From Acidimicrobiaceae bacterium (GTDB lineage Bacteria > Actinomycetota > Acidimicrobiia > Acidimicrobiales > Ilumatobacteraceae): a stretch of DNA of 12,112 nt. Below the pieces are notes generated by a model. The model made no database searches, had not been told where the DNA came from, and was given only the letters and a program-made list of their open reading frames with translations. How positions within the stretch are numbered: position 1 is the first letter of the stretch; each line of letters begins with the position of its first letter. The position numbers were made by a program, and so were the translations under genes. Below are positions 5,274-12,112 of the stretch, in pieces. The DNA is taken from contig VFMC01000069.1 of assembly GCA_006515795.1 (NCBI GenBank), positions 1-12,112 of the forward strand. The letters are read 5' to 3'.

Positions 5274-6638
5274 CTACTTGGTCGGGGTTCGGTCGTGTGG
5301 GTCGTCGTCGTCGTTGTTGTTGGTGGGGTCGTTGCGGCAGCGCCAGCGGAGGCGGACGCGGAGTTCGTCGAGGCGGGTGAGGGTGCGTTCGGGTTGGGGG
5401 TTGGCGTCGTGGTCGTGGAGGTGGTGGTTGCGGTTGTGGGTGGGGCATTGGAGGCGGCCGTTGAATTGGCTGGTGGGGCCGTGGTTGGCGTAGGGGGTGA
5501 TGTGGTCGATGTCGCAGCGGTCGGCTGGGATGTCGCATTGTGATGGGTGTTGGCAGCGTCGGTCGCGGATTTGGATGGCCCGGCGGACTGCGCCGGTGAA
5601 GTTGCGTCGGGATGAGACGGCGACGATGGTGGAGGGACCGTCGAACAGTACTGATTCGATGTCGGCTTGGGTGAGGTGGGTGGTGAGTGTGTCGGGGGTG
5701 ATGACGATGCCGTTGCTGAGTTCGCAGAGTCGTTCCAGGGTGCGGTCACCGATGAGCACGCTGAACAGTGGTCGCGGTCGGCGTCCGTTGGCGGGTGCGG
5801 TTGCGGAGCGCTGCGCCATCTCGATCAGGGCTGCGGCTCGACGTTGTGCCGGGTCGCGGTCGATGCCGGCGGCCCGGTCGGCGAGGCGGATCTGGTCGGC
5901 GAGTCGTAACAGTTCGTTGTCGATGATGGTGCCACCGATCGGATCGAAGACAGCATCGATCACGAAGGTGTCATCCAGGGTCCGTGAGGCATGCAACCGC
6001 GACCCCATAAACGGCGGCAGACCAGCAGCCGACGATCCCTCGGCCGGCCGATCGGCAGCATCGGCATCGGTGTCGGCGGTGTCGCTGGTGGCGGCGTCGC
6101 TGGTGGTGTCGGTGGCGAGTTCTTCGTCGGCGTGGTTGGCCCAGTAGTGGACAACCCGGGCTGCGTCGGTGAAGCACAGTGCGCAACACTCGTCGACGAG
6201 CAGTGCTTCGTCGCGGTCGAACAGTGCTCGCCGGGCGGGGGTGTTGACGTGAGCGAGCAGATCGAGATGATCGATACTCAACCGGCCGGCGGTCACCGCC
6301 TCGCGGGTAGCGCTCATCTGGCCGATCCGTCGGGCCCGGCACATCTCGGTGCGTGATGATCGCAGCGACGACCGGGTCTCACGGGCCAGACGATGCGCGG
6401 CGCTGCGCGAACCGTCGCCGTCCCAGATGCCGCGTCCGTCCCACTGCGCCAGCAACCCGGCCGCGACAACAGCCAAGCGTGATCGCTGCGCCTGCAACCC
6501 GACGATCAACTCGTGCAACAACACGTCGTCAAGCCCGGCCGGGTCGAGTTCGACCAGCTCGCCGACACCCTCGCGCAGCAAGACACCAGGCCCCGCCGAC
6601 CCCGCCGACCCCACCGATCCAACCGTCTCGCCTGCCAT
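5274..6638 (-). CDS. DUF222 domain-containing HNH endonuclease-like protein (13E12 family)
   Basis: A 454-residue protein of the family known as the 13E12 repeat proteins in Mycobacterium tuberculosis, often present in many copies in actinobacterial genomes. The DUF222 region spans roughly residues 30-340 (LHELIVGLQAQRSRLAVVAA, then LSIDHLDLLAHVNTPARR, then FDPIGGTIIDNEL). A Thr/Asp/Ala-rich linker at about 172-203 interrupts it. The C-terminal HNH nuclease module covers about 355-405: IRDRRCQHPSQC with C362 and C368, CDIDHITPYANHGPT with D378-H379, N393, and LQCPTHNRNHH with C398 and H401. These fit a beta-beta-alpha-metal site with zinc-holding cysteines. The tail is Asn/Asp-rich. The ATG at 6638 has GAGG at 6650-6647 with an 8-nt spacer and is preferred over the GTG at 6665. 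Its biological role is not established, and both restriction-like and mobile functions have been suspected for the family. Confidence 0.92.
   Translation of the reverse strand: MAGETVGSVGSAGSAGPGVLLREGVGELVELDPAGLDDVLLHELIVGLQAQRSRLAVVAAGLLAQWDGRGIWDGDGSRSAAHRLARETRSSLRSSRTEMCRARRIGQMSATREAVTAGRLSIDHLDLLAHVNTPARRALFDRDEALLVDECCALCFTDAARVVHYWANHADEELATDTTSDAATSDTADTDADAADRPAEGSSAAGLPPFMGSRLHASRTLDDTFVIDAVFDPIGGTIIDNELLRLADQIRLADRAAGIDRDPAQRRAAALIEMAQRSATAPANGRRPRPLFSVLIGDRTLERLCELSNGIVITPDTLTTHLTQADIESVLFDGPSTIVAVSSRRNFTGAVRRAIQIRDRRCQHPSQCDIPADRCDIDHITPYANHGPTSQFNGRLQCPTHNRNHHLHDHDANPQPERTLTRLDELRVRLRWRCRNDPTNNNDDDDPHDRTPTK
6592..6618. repeat. Short 9-nt tandem repeat in the 5' end of the HNH gene
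   Basis: CCCGCCGAC occurs twice in tandem (6592-6600, 6601-6609) and a third degenerate unit CCCACCGAT follows (6610-6618). On the coding strand this gives a Gly-Ser/Ala-Val run (GSVGSAGSAG) near residues 7-16, probably a flexible N-terminus ahead of DUF222. Confidence 0.6.
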
Positions 6639-6678
6639 CACCCCATCCTCGCAAAAGGGTGTCACGGTTGCGCTGCGC

Positions 6679-6987
6679 TCACGTCACCGTGGTCCTCGTG
6701 TCGAAAGAGACATCGCGCCGCATCGCGACCTGGCCTCGGCGACGTCGACCTGAAAGCTGGCGTTCGTCGATCACCCATATGCGTAGTGGGTTCGCGATGA
6801 ACCCTTGCCCGTTGGGCGACGTACCCACCATGCCGACCTTTTCCGCCCGCAGCGCCGCTCCGGTGATTGGGTCGGCCGGCCAGCTGAGCTCGATCTCGAC
6901 TCGCCGGCTCTCGCTCAGGGCAGCCGAGAAGTAGCGGGGACAGTTCTGGTCGTCGGGCTTGCGGTGCCAACTCGCGGGAACACGCAT
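6679..6987 (-). CDS. Hypothetical protein, 102 residues, family not recognised
   Basis: I do not recognise this protein. It starts MRVPASWHRKPDDQNCPRYF and includes a strand-like VEIELSWPADP (30-40), a Gly-rich AEKVGMVGTSPNGQGF (48-63), a hydrophobic FIANPLRIWVID (63-74) and a basic RRRRGQVAMRR stretch (81-91). There is no signal peptide or membrane segment, so it is probably a small cytoplasmic protein. The start is well supported: ATG 6987 has GGAGG at 6999-6995 with a 7-nt spacer. The frame continues upstream to 7038 without evidence of use. It lies 40 nt before the DUF222-HNH gene and 56 nt after the VOC gene on the same strand. An overlapping frame of similar length (6662-7033) has no ribosome site and reads as a compositional shadow. 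Confidence 0.65.
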   Translation of the reverse strand: MRVPASWHRKPDDQNCPRYFSAALSESRRVEIELSWPADPITGAALRAEKVGMVGTSPNGQGFIANPLRIWVIDERQLSGRRRRGQVAMRRDVSFDTRTTVT

Positions 6988-7043
6988 CGTCGTACCTCCG
7001 AGCCGTTGACGGCGAGCCCACGTCTCGGGCCACAGCACTCAGC

Positions 7044-7448
7044 TCAGACGTCGGCGGCGAAGAGGCAGAACGGGTGCCCGGCCGGGTCGAGCATCACCCG
7101 GACACCCTCTTGCGGCTGATGCGCGGCGAGCGTTGCACCGACTTCGAGCGCCCACTCGACGCCGACTTCGAGGTTCTCGACGGCGATGTCGAGGTGCATC
7201 ATCATCGGCTGCTCGCCGGCGACGGGCGGCCAGGTCGGCGGCATGTAGTGCTGCTCCCACTGGAACTCGATCTTGAGGTCCCCGGCCGGCGACCTGAGCT
7301 TCGCCCACCCGTCCTCGGGCGGATAGCCAGGCCGCGGACCCTCGCACTCGACCATCGTCCACCCCAGCATGCGTTCGTAGAACCTTGCCAGCCCGACAGG
7401 ATCAGCCGCGTCGAGAACGGGCCCAGTGATTGCCATGCGTGGTCTCAT
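7044..7448 (-). CDS. VOC superfamily (glyoxalase/bleomycin-resistance-like) protein
   Basis: A 134-residue protein with the paired beta-alpha-beta-beta-beta modules of the vicinal oxygen chelate fold. Module one runs through ITGPVLDAADPVGLARFYERMLGW (about 7-30) and continues to the DLKIEFQW strand at about 57-64. Module two begins with MMMHLDIAVENLEVGVEWALEVGA and ends with VRVMLDPAGHPFCLF. H85 (MHLDIAV) is a candidate metal ligand, but the equivalent first-module position is not His, so a metalloenzyme role is uncertain. The pattern matches the 'glyoxalase-like' group (PF18029 type), common in actinobacteria and mostly uncharacterised. A clear AGGAGG at 7463-7458, 9 nt before the ATG at 7448, fixes the start; an ATG at codon 5 is a minor alternative. 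Confidence 0.87.
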   Translation of the reverse strand: MRPRMAITGPVLDAADPVGLARFYERMLGWTMVECEGPRPGYPPEDGWAKLRSPAGDLKIEFQWEQHYMPPTWPPVAGEQPMMMHLDIAVENLEVGVEWALEVGATLAAHQPQEGVRVMLDPAGHPFCLFAADV

Positions 7449-7560
7449 CGCCGGCGTCCTCCTCGAGTGCTCCGGTCCATCTTCGTCCTCGTCCACCCGA
7501 CCCGACAAGGGGCTCGACGGCGCCACTTGCACAGGTCACCGGGTCAACGCGACGCCGTGA

Positions 7561-9186
7561 TCACAACAGGTCGTCGACGGGCACCGGCAGCGGGATCCGC
7601 CAGCTCGGGTAGTCGTTCGTGCCCGGCAGGTTCGGCTGCCGTGTGGCTCCGGCGAGGTCGTCGGTGGTGATGAGCCGCAGCCGCGCCGGCGACTGCAGCA
7701 GCGCTTCGTGGGCGGCGGCGACGGCCTCATCGGCAGTGGTCGCGAGGGGGGCCACGGCCGCCAGGCGAACTCGTTCCGGGTCTGACCCCGGCCGCGCGAA
7801 AGTCCCGGCGATGGTGGGCAGGTCGTGGGTGGAGATGGTGGCCAACGTCTCGGCCGGCCATTGCGATGGTGGTGTGCTCTCGAACCAGAGCACCTTGGTG
7901 CCGATGATGTTCCGCTCGGCCAGCATCGTGCGCACGTCGGGCTCCACCGTGCCGAGGTCCTCACCGATCACGAACGCCCCAGCCCGTGTTGCCTCCAGGC
8001 AGACGATCGCGAGCAGTTCCTCGGCAGGGAACCTCACGTAGGCGCCGTCGCTCGGCTGGCCGTCGACGGGAATCCAGAACTGGCGGAACAACCCCATCAC
8101 GTGATCGATGCGCAGTCCCGCCATTCCTCGGAACGCCGACCGGAGCGTGTCGATGAACGGCGCGTAGCGTGCGGCCCGCAGCCGCCAGGGAACGAACGGC
8201 GGGATGCCCCAGTTCTGGCCGGCGGCGTTGAACGGATCAGGTGGTGCCCCGATGCGGATGCCATCGGCAAGATCGGCGCGGAACTCGTGGGCGTCGGCGC
8301 CGTGCGGCGCGAAGCCCACTGCGAGATCGCCGATCAGGGCGATGCCGGTCTGGGCGACGGCTTCGACCTGGGCGTCGATCTCTTCCTGCAGCCACTGGTG
8401 GAACCGAGCGCGGTGAAGGAGCTCGGGGTCGCTCGCCGGATCGGGCAGGGGGTCGGGCCAGCGTGCGGGATCGTCGCGCAGCACGTCGCACAACGCGTTC
8501 CAGGTGGCGATCGACCCAGGCTCCGGCGGTGACTCGACGGCGTCGAAGGCTGCCTCCAGCACCGATCGCTTGGCGATCCAGACGTCGTCGTAGTCGATCA
8601 ACCGGTCGGCCGCGCCGCGGAGGTGCGCCGGCGGAGCAACACCGAGGCCGAGCAGCACCGGGTTCCGGGCCCGTCGCGAACTGGGGTAGTAGGGGCTCGG
8701 CTCCTGGGGCAACGTCGGCGCCGGTTGGTGCAGCGGGCTCATCAGCAAGGCGCTGGCACCGACCTCGACCATCCGCTGCGCCAGCCGGCGAAGGTCGTGG
8801 AGGTCGCCGACCCCCCACGATCGATCGCTCCACAGCGCGTAGACCTGGGCGGCGACACCCCACCCGGCAGGAGCAGTCGGGCACGCCCGCGGGTGCACGA
8901 CGAGTCGCGTGACCGGGCCTCCGTCGACGGGTACGAGATCGTGGTAGCCGAGCGGCAAGTCGGATGGCAGGCGATCGATCACGCCCAGCGACGCCCCGGA
9001 CTCGAGGTGCAGCTCACACGGGTTCCAGAGACCGTGCTCGGTACCCTCGACCACGAACCACAGCGGCGACGTCTCACCGATGTCGCCCATCGCCGAGCGC
9101 AACCGCGCTCTCGTGGCTGCCGACGTCGGATGCCAGGTGCCGTCGAGATCGTGATACCCGTCGGTGATCCCCCATTCGTCGTGCAC
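7561..9186 (-). CDS. malQ: 4-alpha-glucanotransferase (amylomaltase, GH77)
   Basis: MalQ moves alpha-1,4-glucan segments between maltodextrins in the cytoplasm, feeding glycogen and maltose metabolism. The 541-residue protein carries the GH77 hallmarks in order: the N-terminal WGITDGYHDLDG; SPYYPSSRRARNPVLL (about 164-179); PPDPFNAAGQNWGIPP (about 315-330); LRIDHVMGLFRQFW with the predicted nucleophile D361; VIGEDLGTVEP with the acid/base E409; and STHDLPTIAGTF with the transition-state D455. It ends in NLPGTNDYPSWRIPLPV, the usual C-terminal signature, so the protein appears complete. The frame stays open to 9360 but would overlap the divergent gene starting at 9262. The GTG at 9186, just before the conserved N-terminus, was chosen, although its ribosome site is poor. 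The nearest downstream gene, a VOC protein 112 nt away, has no obvious pathway link. Confidence 0.93.
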   Translation of the reverse strand: MHDEWGITDGYHDLDGTWHPTSAATRARLRSAMGDIGETSPLWFVVEGTEHGLWNPCELHLESGASLGVIDRLPSDLPLGYHDLVPVDGGPVTRLVVHPRACPTAPAGWGVAAQVYALWSDRSWGVGDLHDLRRLAQRMVEVGASALLMSPLHQPAPTLPQEPSPYYPSSRRARNPVLLGLGVAPPAHLRGAADRLIDYDDVWIAKRSVLEAAFDAVESPPEPGSIATWNALCDVLRDDPARWPDPLPDPASDPELLHRARFHQWLQEEIDAQVEAVAQTGIALIGDLAVGFAPHGADAHEFRADLADGIRIGAPPDPFNAAGQNWGIPPFVPWRLRAARYAPFIDTLRSAFRGMAGLRIDHVMGLFRQFWIPVDGQPSDGAYVRFPAEELLAIVCLEATRAGAFVIGEDLGTVEPDVRTMLAERNIIGTKVLWFESTPPSQWPAETLATISTHDLPTIAGTFARPGSDPERVRLAAVAPLATTADEAVAAAHEALLQSPARLRLITTDDLAGATRQPNLPGTNDYPSWRIPLPVPVDDLL

Positions 9187-9248
9187 GTCGCCATTGTGTC
9201 GCCTCGGCCCGTGGAAGAGAGTCACCGGCCAGGGGCGGGGAACCTTCC

Positions 9249-9254
9249 TACACT
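9249..9254 (+). promoter_or_regulatory. Candidate -10 box of a leaderless promoter
   Basis: TACACT (TANNNT consensus) lies exactly 7 nt before the GTG at 9262. A start site would therefore fall on or next to the initiation codon, the pattern typical of leaderless transcripts in actinobacteria. There is no Shine-Dalgarno in between, and no good -35. Confidence 0.5.
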
Positions 9255-9261
9255 CACCGCC

Positions 9262-9549
9262 GTGAGCAAGCGGTTGATCGAACGTCGTCTGCGGCAGACC
9301 TCGGCTCGTCTGCGCACCCTGCGCGAGGAGTTGCGAGTCATCGACGACCAGCTCGCTCACCTGGCCGACGACGCCGGCGATCTCCAGATCCGCGCCATGG
9401 TGGCCGACTCACCGGGCGCCGGAGCGGACTATCGCCGGGCCCAGGAGCACGCCGACGCCATGTCGGCTCACCGCGAGCACGTGCTCGCCACCATCGCCGA
9501 GCTGGAGCGGCGCCAGGACCGACTCCTCGACGCGATGCCCGAGCGCTGA
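9262..9549 (+). CDS. Small coiled-coil protein, conserved-hypothetical type
   Basis: A 95-residue, highly charged, helical protein of unknown function. Two heptad-like helices are visible: residues about 3-37 (RLIERRLRQTSARLRTLREELRVIDDQLAHLA) and about 55-92 (ADYRRAQEHADAMSAHREHVLATIAELERRQDRLLDAM). They are joined by a Gly/Ala/Asp-rich turn, suggesting an antiparallel helical hairpin or coiled-coil dimer. There is no cysteine, signal peptide or membrane segment. The start is the GTG at 9262, placed 7 nt after a TACACT box without an SD, so translation is probably leaderless; the frame extends to 8623 but that part is antisense to malQ. The response regulator gene begins 79 nt downstream on the same strand, so the two may be cotranscribed, though the regulator has its own SD. 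Confidence 0.75.
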   Translation: MSKRLIERRLRQTSARLRTLREELRVIDDQLAHLADDAGDLQIRAMVADSPGAGADYRRAQEHADAMSAHREHVLATIAELERRQDRLLDAMPER

Positions 9550-9628
9550 CACCGTCGGTCGTCTCGCGCCGAACCACGTCGCCGCGTGCTTGAATGGCGC
9601 CGGGCCAAAACGTGAAAGGACACCATCC

Positions 9629-10204
9629 GTGACCATCCGCGTGGTGATCGCAGAGGACGAAGCAATCATTCGTCTCGATCTCAAGGAGTCCTTGGAAGAG
9701 GAGGGGTACGAGGTCGTCGGCGAAGCAGGCCGCGGCGACCACGCGATCGAGCTCGTTCGCACGCTGCGTCCCGACCTCGTCATCCTCGACATCAAGATGC
9801 CGGTCGTCGACGGGCTCACCGCAGCACGAACGATCGCCAACGAACGCATCTGTGGCGTGCTGATGCTCACCGCTTTCAGCCAGCGCGAGATCATCGAAGA
9901 GGCGCGCGACGCGGGTGCGCTCGCATATCTCGTGAAGCCGTTCCAGAAGAACGACCTCATCCCGGCGATCGAGGTTGCGATCGGCCGGTTCCGCGAGCTG
10001 CAGAGCCTCGATGGCGAGGTCGACGCGCTCGGCGAACAGTTGGAGTCGCGCAAGATCATCGACCGCGCCAAGGGTGTGCTGATCGACGAGTGCGGGTTCC
10101 GCGAGCAGGAGGCGTTCACGTTCATCCAGCGCAGCGCGATGAGCGAACGGTGTCGCATGCGTGATGTCGCCGAACGCATCGTCGCCGGCACTCTGCGGCC
10201 CTGA
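9629..10204 (+). CDS. pdtaR: ANTAR-domain two-component response regulator, PdtaR-like
   Basis: A 191-residue response regulator whose output is RNA binding rather than DNA binding. The receiver domain (about 1-120) has the acidic pair E9/D10, the phospho-acceptor D54 in LVILDIKMP, T81 in LMLTAFS and K103 in YLVKPF. A helical linker leads to a C-terminal ANTAR domain at about 138-187 (LESRKIIDRAKGVLIDECGFREQEAFTFIQRSAM). ANTAR proteins bind paired hairpins in mRNA leaders and promote antitermination. The closest known architecture is M. tuberculosis PdtaR (Rv1626), whose kinase PdtaS is encoded elsewhere; no kinase lies in this window either. The GTG start has AAAGGA at 9615-9620 with an 8-nt spacer. 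polA begins 10 nt after the stop. Confidence 0.93.
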   Translation: MTIRVVIAEDEAIIRLDLKESLEEEGYEVVGEAGRGDHAIELVRTLRPDLVILDIKMPVVDGLTAARTIANERICGVLMLTAFSQREIIEEARDAGALAYLVKPFQKNDLIPAIEVAIGRFRELQSLDGEVDALGEQLESRKIIDRAKGVLIDECGFREQEAFTFIQRSAMSERCRMRDVAERIVAGTLRP

Positions 10205-10214
10205 GCGCGCCCAC

Positions 10215-12112
10215 ATGAAACTGCTGTTGCTCGATGGCAACTCGCTCACGTATCGAGCGTTCTTCGCGTTGCCCACCGACATGGCCACTGCGAGCGGTCA
10301 GGTCACCAATGCCGTCTTCGGTTTCACATCGATGCTCATCAACCTGCTGAAGGACCACCGGCCGGACGGCATCCTCGTGGCGTTCGATCGTCCGGAACCC
10401 ACCTTCCGGCACGAGATGAACGTGGAGTACAAAGCCCAGCGTGAGGCCGCGCCCGACATCTTGCGGCAACAAATGGGGCTGGTGCGCCAGGTGTTGGAGG
10501 CGCTGCGGATCAGTGCGGTCGACCTGTCAGGATGGGAGGCCGACGACATCATTGCCACGATCAGCGAGCGGGCCAAGAACGAGGCTCACGACGTCGTCAT
10601 CGTCACCGGCGATCGCGACTGCTACCAGCTCGTCGAGGATCCGCACATCAAGGTGCTGTACAACCGTCGCGGGGTGAGCGACTACGCCTTCTACGACGAA
10701 GCCGGCATCGCCGAGCGAACCGGCGTCACACCTGCGCAATACGTCGACTACGCCGCGCTGCGCGGCGACCCGAGCGACAACCTGCCCGGCGTCCCGGGGG
10801 TTGGGGAGAAGACCGCCGCGAAGCTCATCAACGCCTACGGGGGTCTCGATGGCATCTTCGCCAACGTCGATCAGCAGACCCCCAAGCTGCGCGAGTCACT
10901 GGTCGCCAACGAAGCGCGGGCCAGGTCGAACAAGGAGCTGATGGTGCTCCGCCGCGACGCGCCGATCGATGTCGATCTGGGTGCGCTCACCGTCGATCCC
11001 GACCAGGCCGAGGTGCGCCGCTTGTTCGACTTCCTCGAGTTCAAGTCGCTCCACGACCGCCTCTACGAAGCTCTCGGTGCCGCCGGTTCGGCTCCGGCCA
11101 CGACGGCCGGCGAAGTGCTGCACGCCGAGATCAACGAGGCCACCGATGCGGCCGTTGCGGTCGCCGCGATGGACGGGCTCGATCGGCTGGACGTGGCGGT
11201 GTCGTGGGCGGCCGAGCCTGGCCGTAGCGCGGTCGATGGACTGGCCGTAGTGCTCGACTTCGCCGCGGCCGAGGTGTTGTGGATCCCGTCGACGCTCGTC
11301 GGCGACCCGACTGTGCTCGCGGCACTTGCTCGCCACCCGCGCCTGCGTGGTCATCACGTCAAGGCGCTGATGCGGTCGTCACTCGCGGCCGGCGCACCGA
11401 TCACCGGCCTCGCGCTCGACACGGCGATCGCCGCGTATCTCATCGATCCGGCCGAGACCCGCTACTCCGTGGCCGACCTTGTCGAGAAGTACACGCCGTT
11501 CCAGCTCGGCGGCATCGACGGCGCCGCGGCCGGCCAGCTCGACTTCGGCGATCGCGGCGACGGACGGGTGGAGGTCGGCGCCGAGGCGCTCGCCATCGGA
11601 CACCTCGCCGACGCTCTAGAGTCGGCGCTGGCCAAGCAGGGGATGGACGAGCTGTACCGCACCATCGAGAACCCGCTCGTCGAGGTGCTGGCCAAGATGG
11701 AACACGTCGGCATCGCCGTCGACGTCGGTGAGCTGCGGCAGCTGAACGAGCGGCTCACCGCCGACGTCGAGAGGCTGTCGGCCGAGCTGCAAGCCGTGGT
11801 CGGCCGGCCGTTCAACCTCAACTCGCCGGTGCAACTGCGCGACATCCTCTACACCGAGCACGGCCTCGCACCACAGAAGAAGACCAAGACCGGATTCTCC
11901 ACCGACGCGGCGACCCTCGAGAAGCTCCGCGGCGAGTGGCCCGAGTTCATCGAGCCTCTGCTGCAGTACCGCGAAGTCGAGAAGCTGCGCAGCACTTACG
12001 GAACCGGGCTGCTGCAAGAGGTTGCACCCGATGGCCGCATCCACGCCACCTTCAACCAGACCGTGGCACGAACGGGGCGCCTAAGCAGCGACCAGCCCAA
12101 CCTGCACAACAT
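10215..12112 (+). CDS. polA: DNA polymerase I, N-terminal 632 residues, runs off the right edge
   Basis: PolA fills gaps and removes RNA primers during replication and repair. The open frame from ATG 10215 reaches the window end without a stop. The 5' nuclease domain (about 1-290) has its metal-binding acidic residues: D7 in LLDGNS, D58 in VAFDRP, WEADD with E108/D110/D111, D133 and D135 in VTGDRD, and RGDPSDNLPGVPGVGEKTAAKL (about 183-204) with the helix-hairpin-helix. The middle domain lacks the FDTET-type exonuclease motif, reading LDVAVSWA instead, so proofreading is predicted absent as in mycobacterial and Taq PolA. The polymerase domain begins with ENPLVEVLAKMEHVGI and FNLNSPVQL and reaches RTGRLSSDQPNLHN; the catalytic motifs A, B and C lie beyond the window. 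There is no good SD, so coupling to pdtaR, whose stop is 10 nt upstream, is likely. Confidence 0.96.
   Translation, partial: MKLLLLDGNSLTYRAFFALPTDMATASGQVTNAVFGFTSMLINLLKDHRPDGILVAFDRPEPTFRHEMNVEYKAQREAAPDILRQQMGLVRQVLEALRISAVDLSGWEADDIIATISERAKNEAHDVVIVTGDRDCYQLVEDPHIKVLYNRRGVSDYAFYDEAGIAERTGVTPAQYVDYAALRGDPSDNLPGVPGVGEKTAAKLINAYGGLDGIFANVDQQTPKLRESLVANEARARSNKELMVLRRDAPIDVDLGALTVDPDQAEVRRLFDFLEFKSLHDRLYEALGAAGSAPATTAGEVLHAEINEATDAAVAVAAMDGLDRLDVAVSWAAEPGRSAVDGLAVVLDFAAAEVLWIPSTLVGDPTVLAALARHPRLRGHHVKALMRSSLAAGAPITGLALDTAIAAYLIDPAETRYSVADLVEKYTPFQLGGIDGAAAGQLDFGDRGDGRVEVGAEALAIGHLADALESALAKQGMDELYRTIENPLVEVLAKMEHVGIAVDVGELRQLNERLTADVERLSAELQAVVGRPFNLNSPVQLRDILYTEHGLAPQKKTKTGFSTDAATLEKLRGEWPEFIEPLLQYREVEKLRSTYGTGLLQEVAPDGRIHATFNQTVARTGRLSSDQPNLHN

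Noticed and set aside
5169..5543. Plus-strand open frame, very Val/Gly-rich, looking like membrane helices
   Set aside because: It is antisense to the HNH domain. The hydrophobic runs come from GTG/GTT repeats opposite His/Asp/Asn codons of the real gene.
4826..5749. 307-codon minus-strand open frame, Pro/Thr-rich at its start
   Set aside because: It overlaps the HNH gene and the ABM-fold gene in another frame. The Pro/Thr/Ser composition is what the codon bias of the real frame gives when shifted.
9338..10288. 316-codon minus-strand open frame
   Set aside because: It is antisense to the pdtaR gene, whose receiver and ANTAR motifs are complete; the shadow has no recognisable domain.

Overview
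This is a GC-rich chromosomal window of housekeeping and accessory genes, typical of a high-GC Gram-positive bacterium. A fabD-fabH pair, an ANTAR response regulator of the PdtaR type directly before polA, a PolA with a degenerate proofreading domain, a DUF222/HNH '13E12-like' protein and a probable leaderless promoter all point to an actinobacterium. My guess is an Acidimicrobiia-like lineage, but that placement is inference from general resemblance. I see no phage, CRISPR, insertion sequence or integrase.

Layout. Positions 1-1525 (minus strand) hold a fatty-acid initiation operon: fabD, then fabH, which runs off the left edge. FabD carries an extra C-terminal lipoyl/biotinyl-like domain. 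A tRNA-Leu(CAA) lies divergently at 1648-1730. Positions 1837-2777 (minus) hold a two-gene envelope operon: an anchored Ig-like/YtkA-like protein and a secreted mono-haem cytochrome c, overlapping by 4 nt. A divergent serine beta-lactamase-like hydrolase follows at 2980-4107 (plus).

Positions 4217-9186 are a long minus-strand run of six genes. In transcription order they are malQ (GH77 4-alpha-glucanotransferase), a VOC/glyoxalase-fold protein, an unrecognised 102-residue protein, a DUF222-HNH protein, an antibiotic-biosynthesis-monooxygenase-fold protein and a small P-loop kinase-like ATPase. Several have clear Shine-Dalgarno sequences that fix their starts well inside the maximal reading frame. 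Apart from malQ these look like accessory genes of unknown substrate, and nothing shows them to be one functional unit.

Positions 9262-12112 (plus) hold a small coiled-coil protein with a probable leaderless promoter, then pdtaR and polA (truncated by the right edge).

No gene-free stretch exceeds about 200 bases. I found no convincing new multi-gene system. The most unusual item is the FabD fusion, whose lipoyl-like module lacks the lysine hairpin needed for biotinylation or lipoylation.
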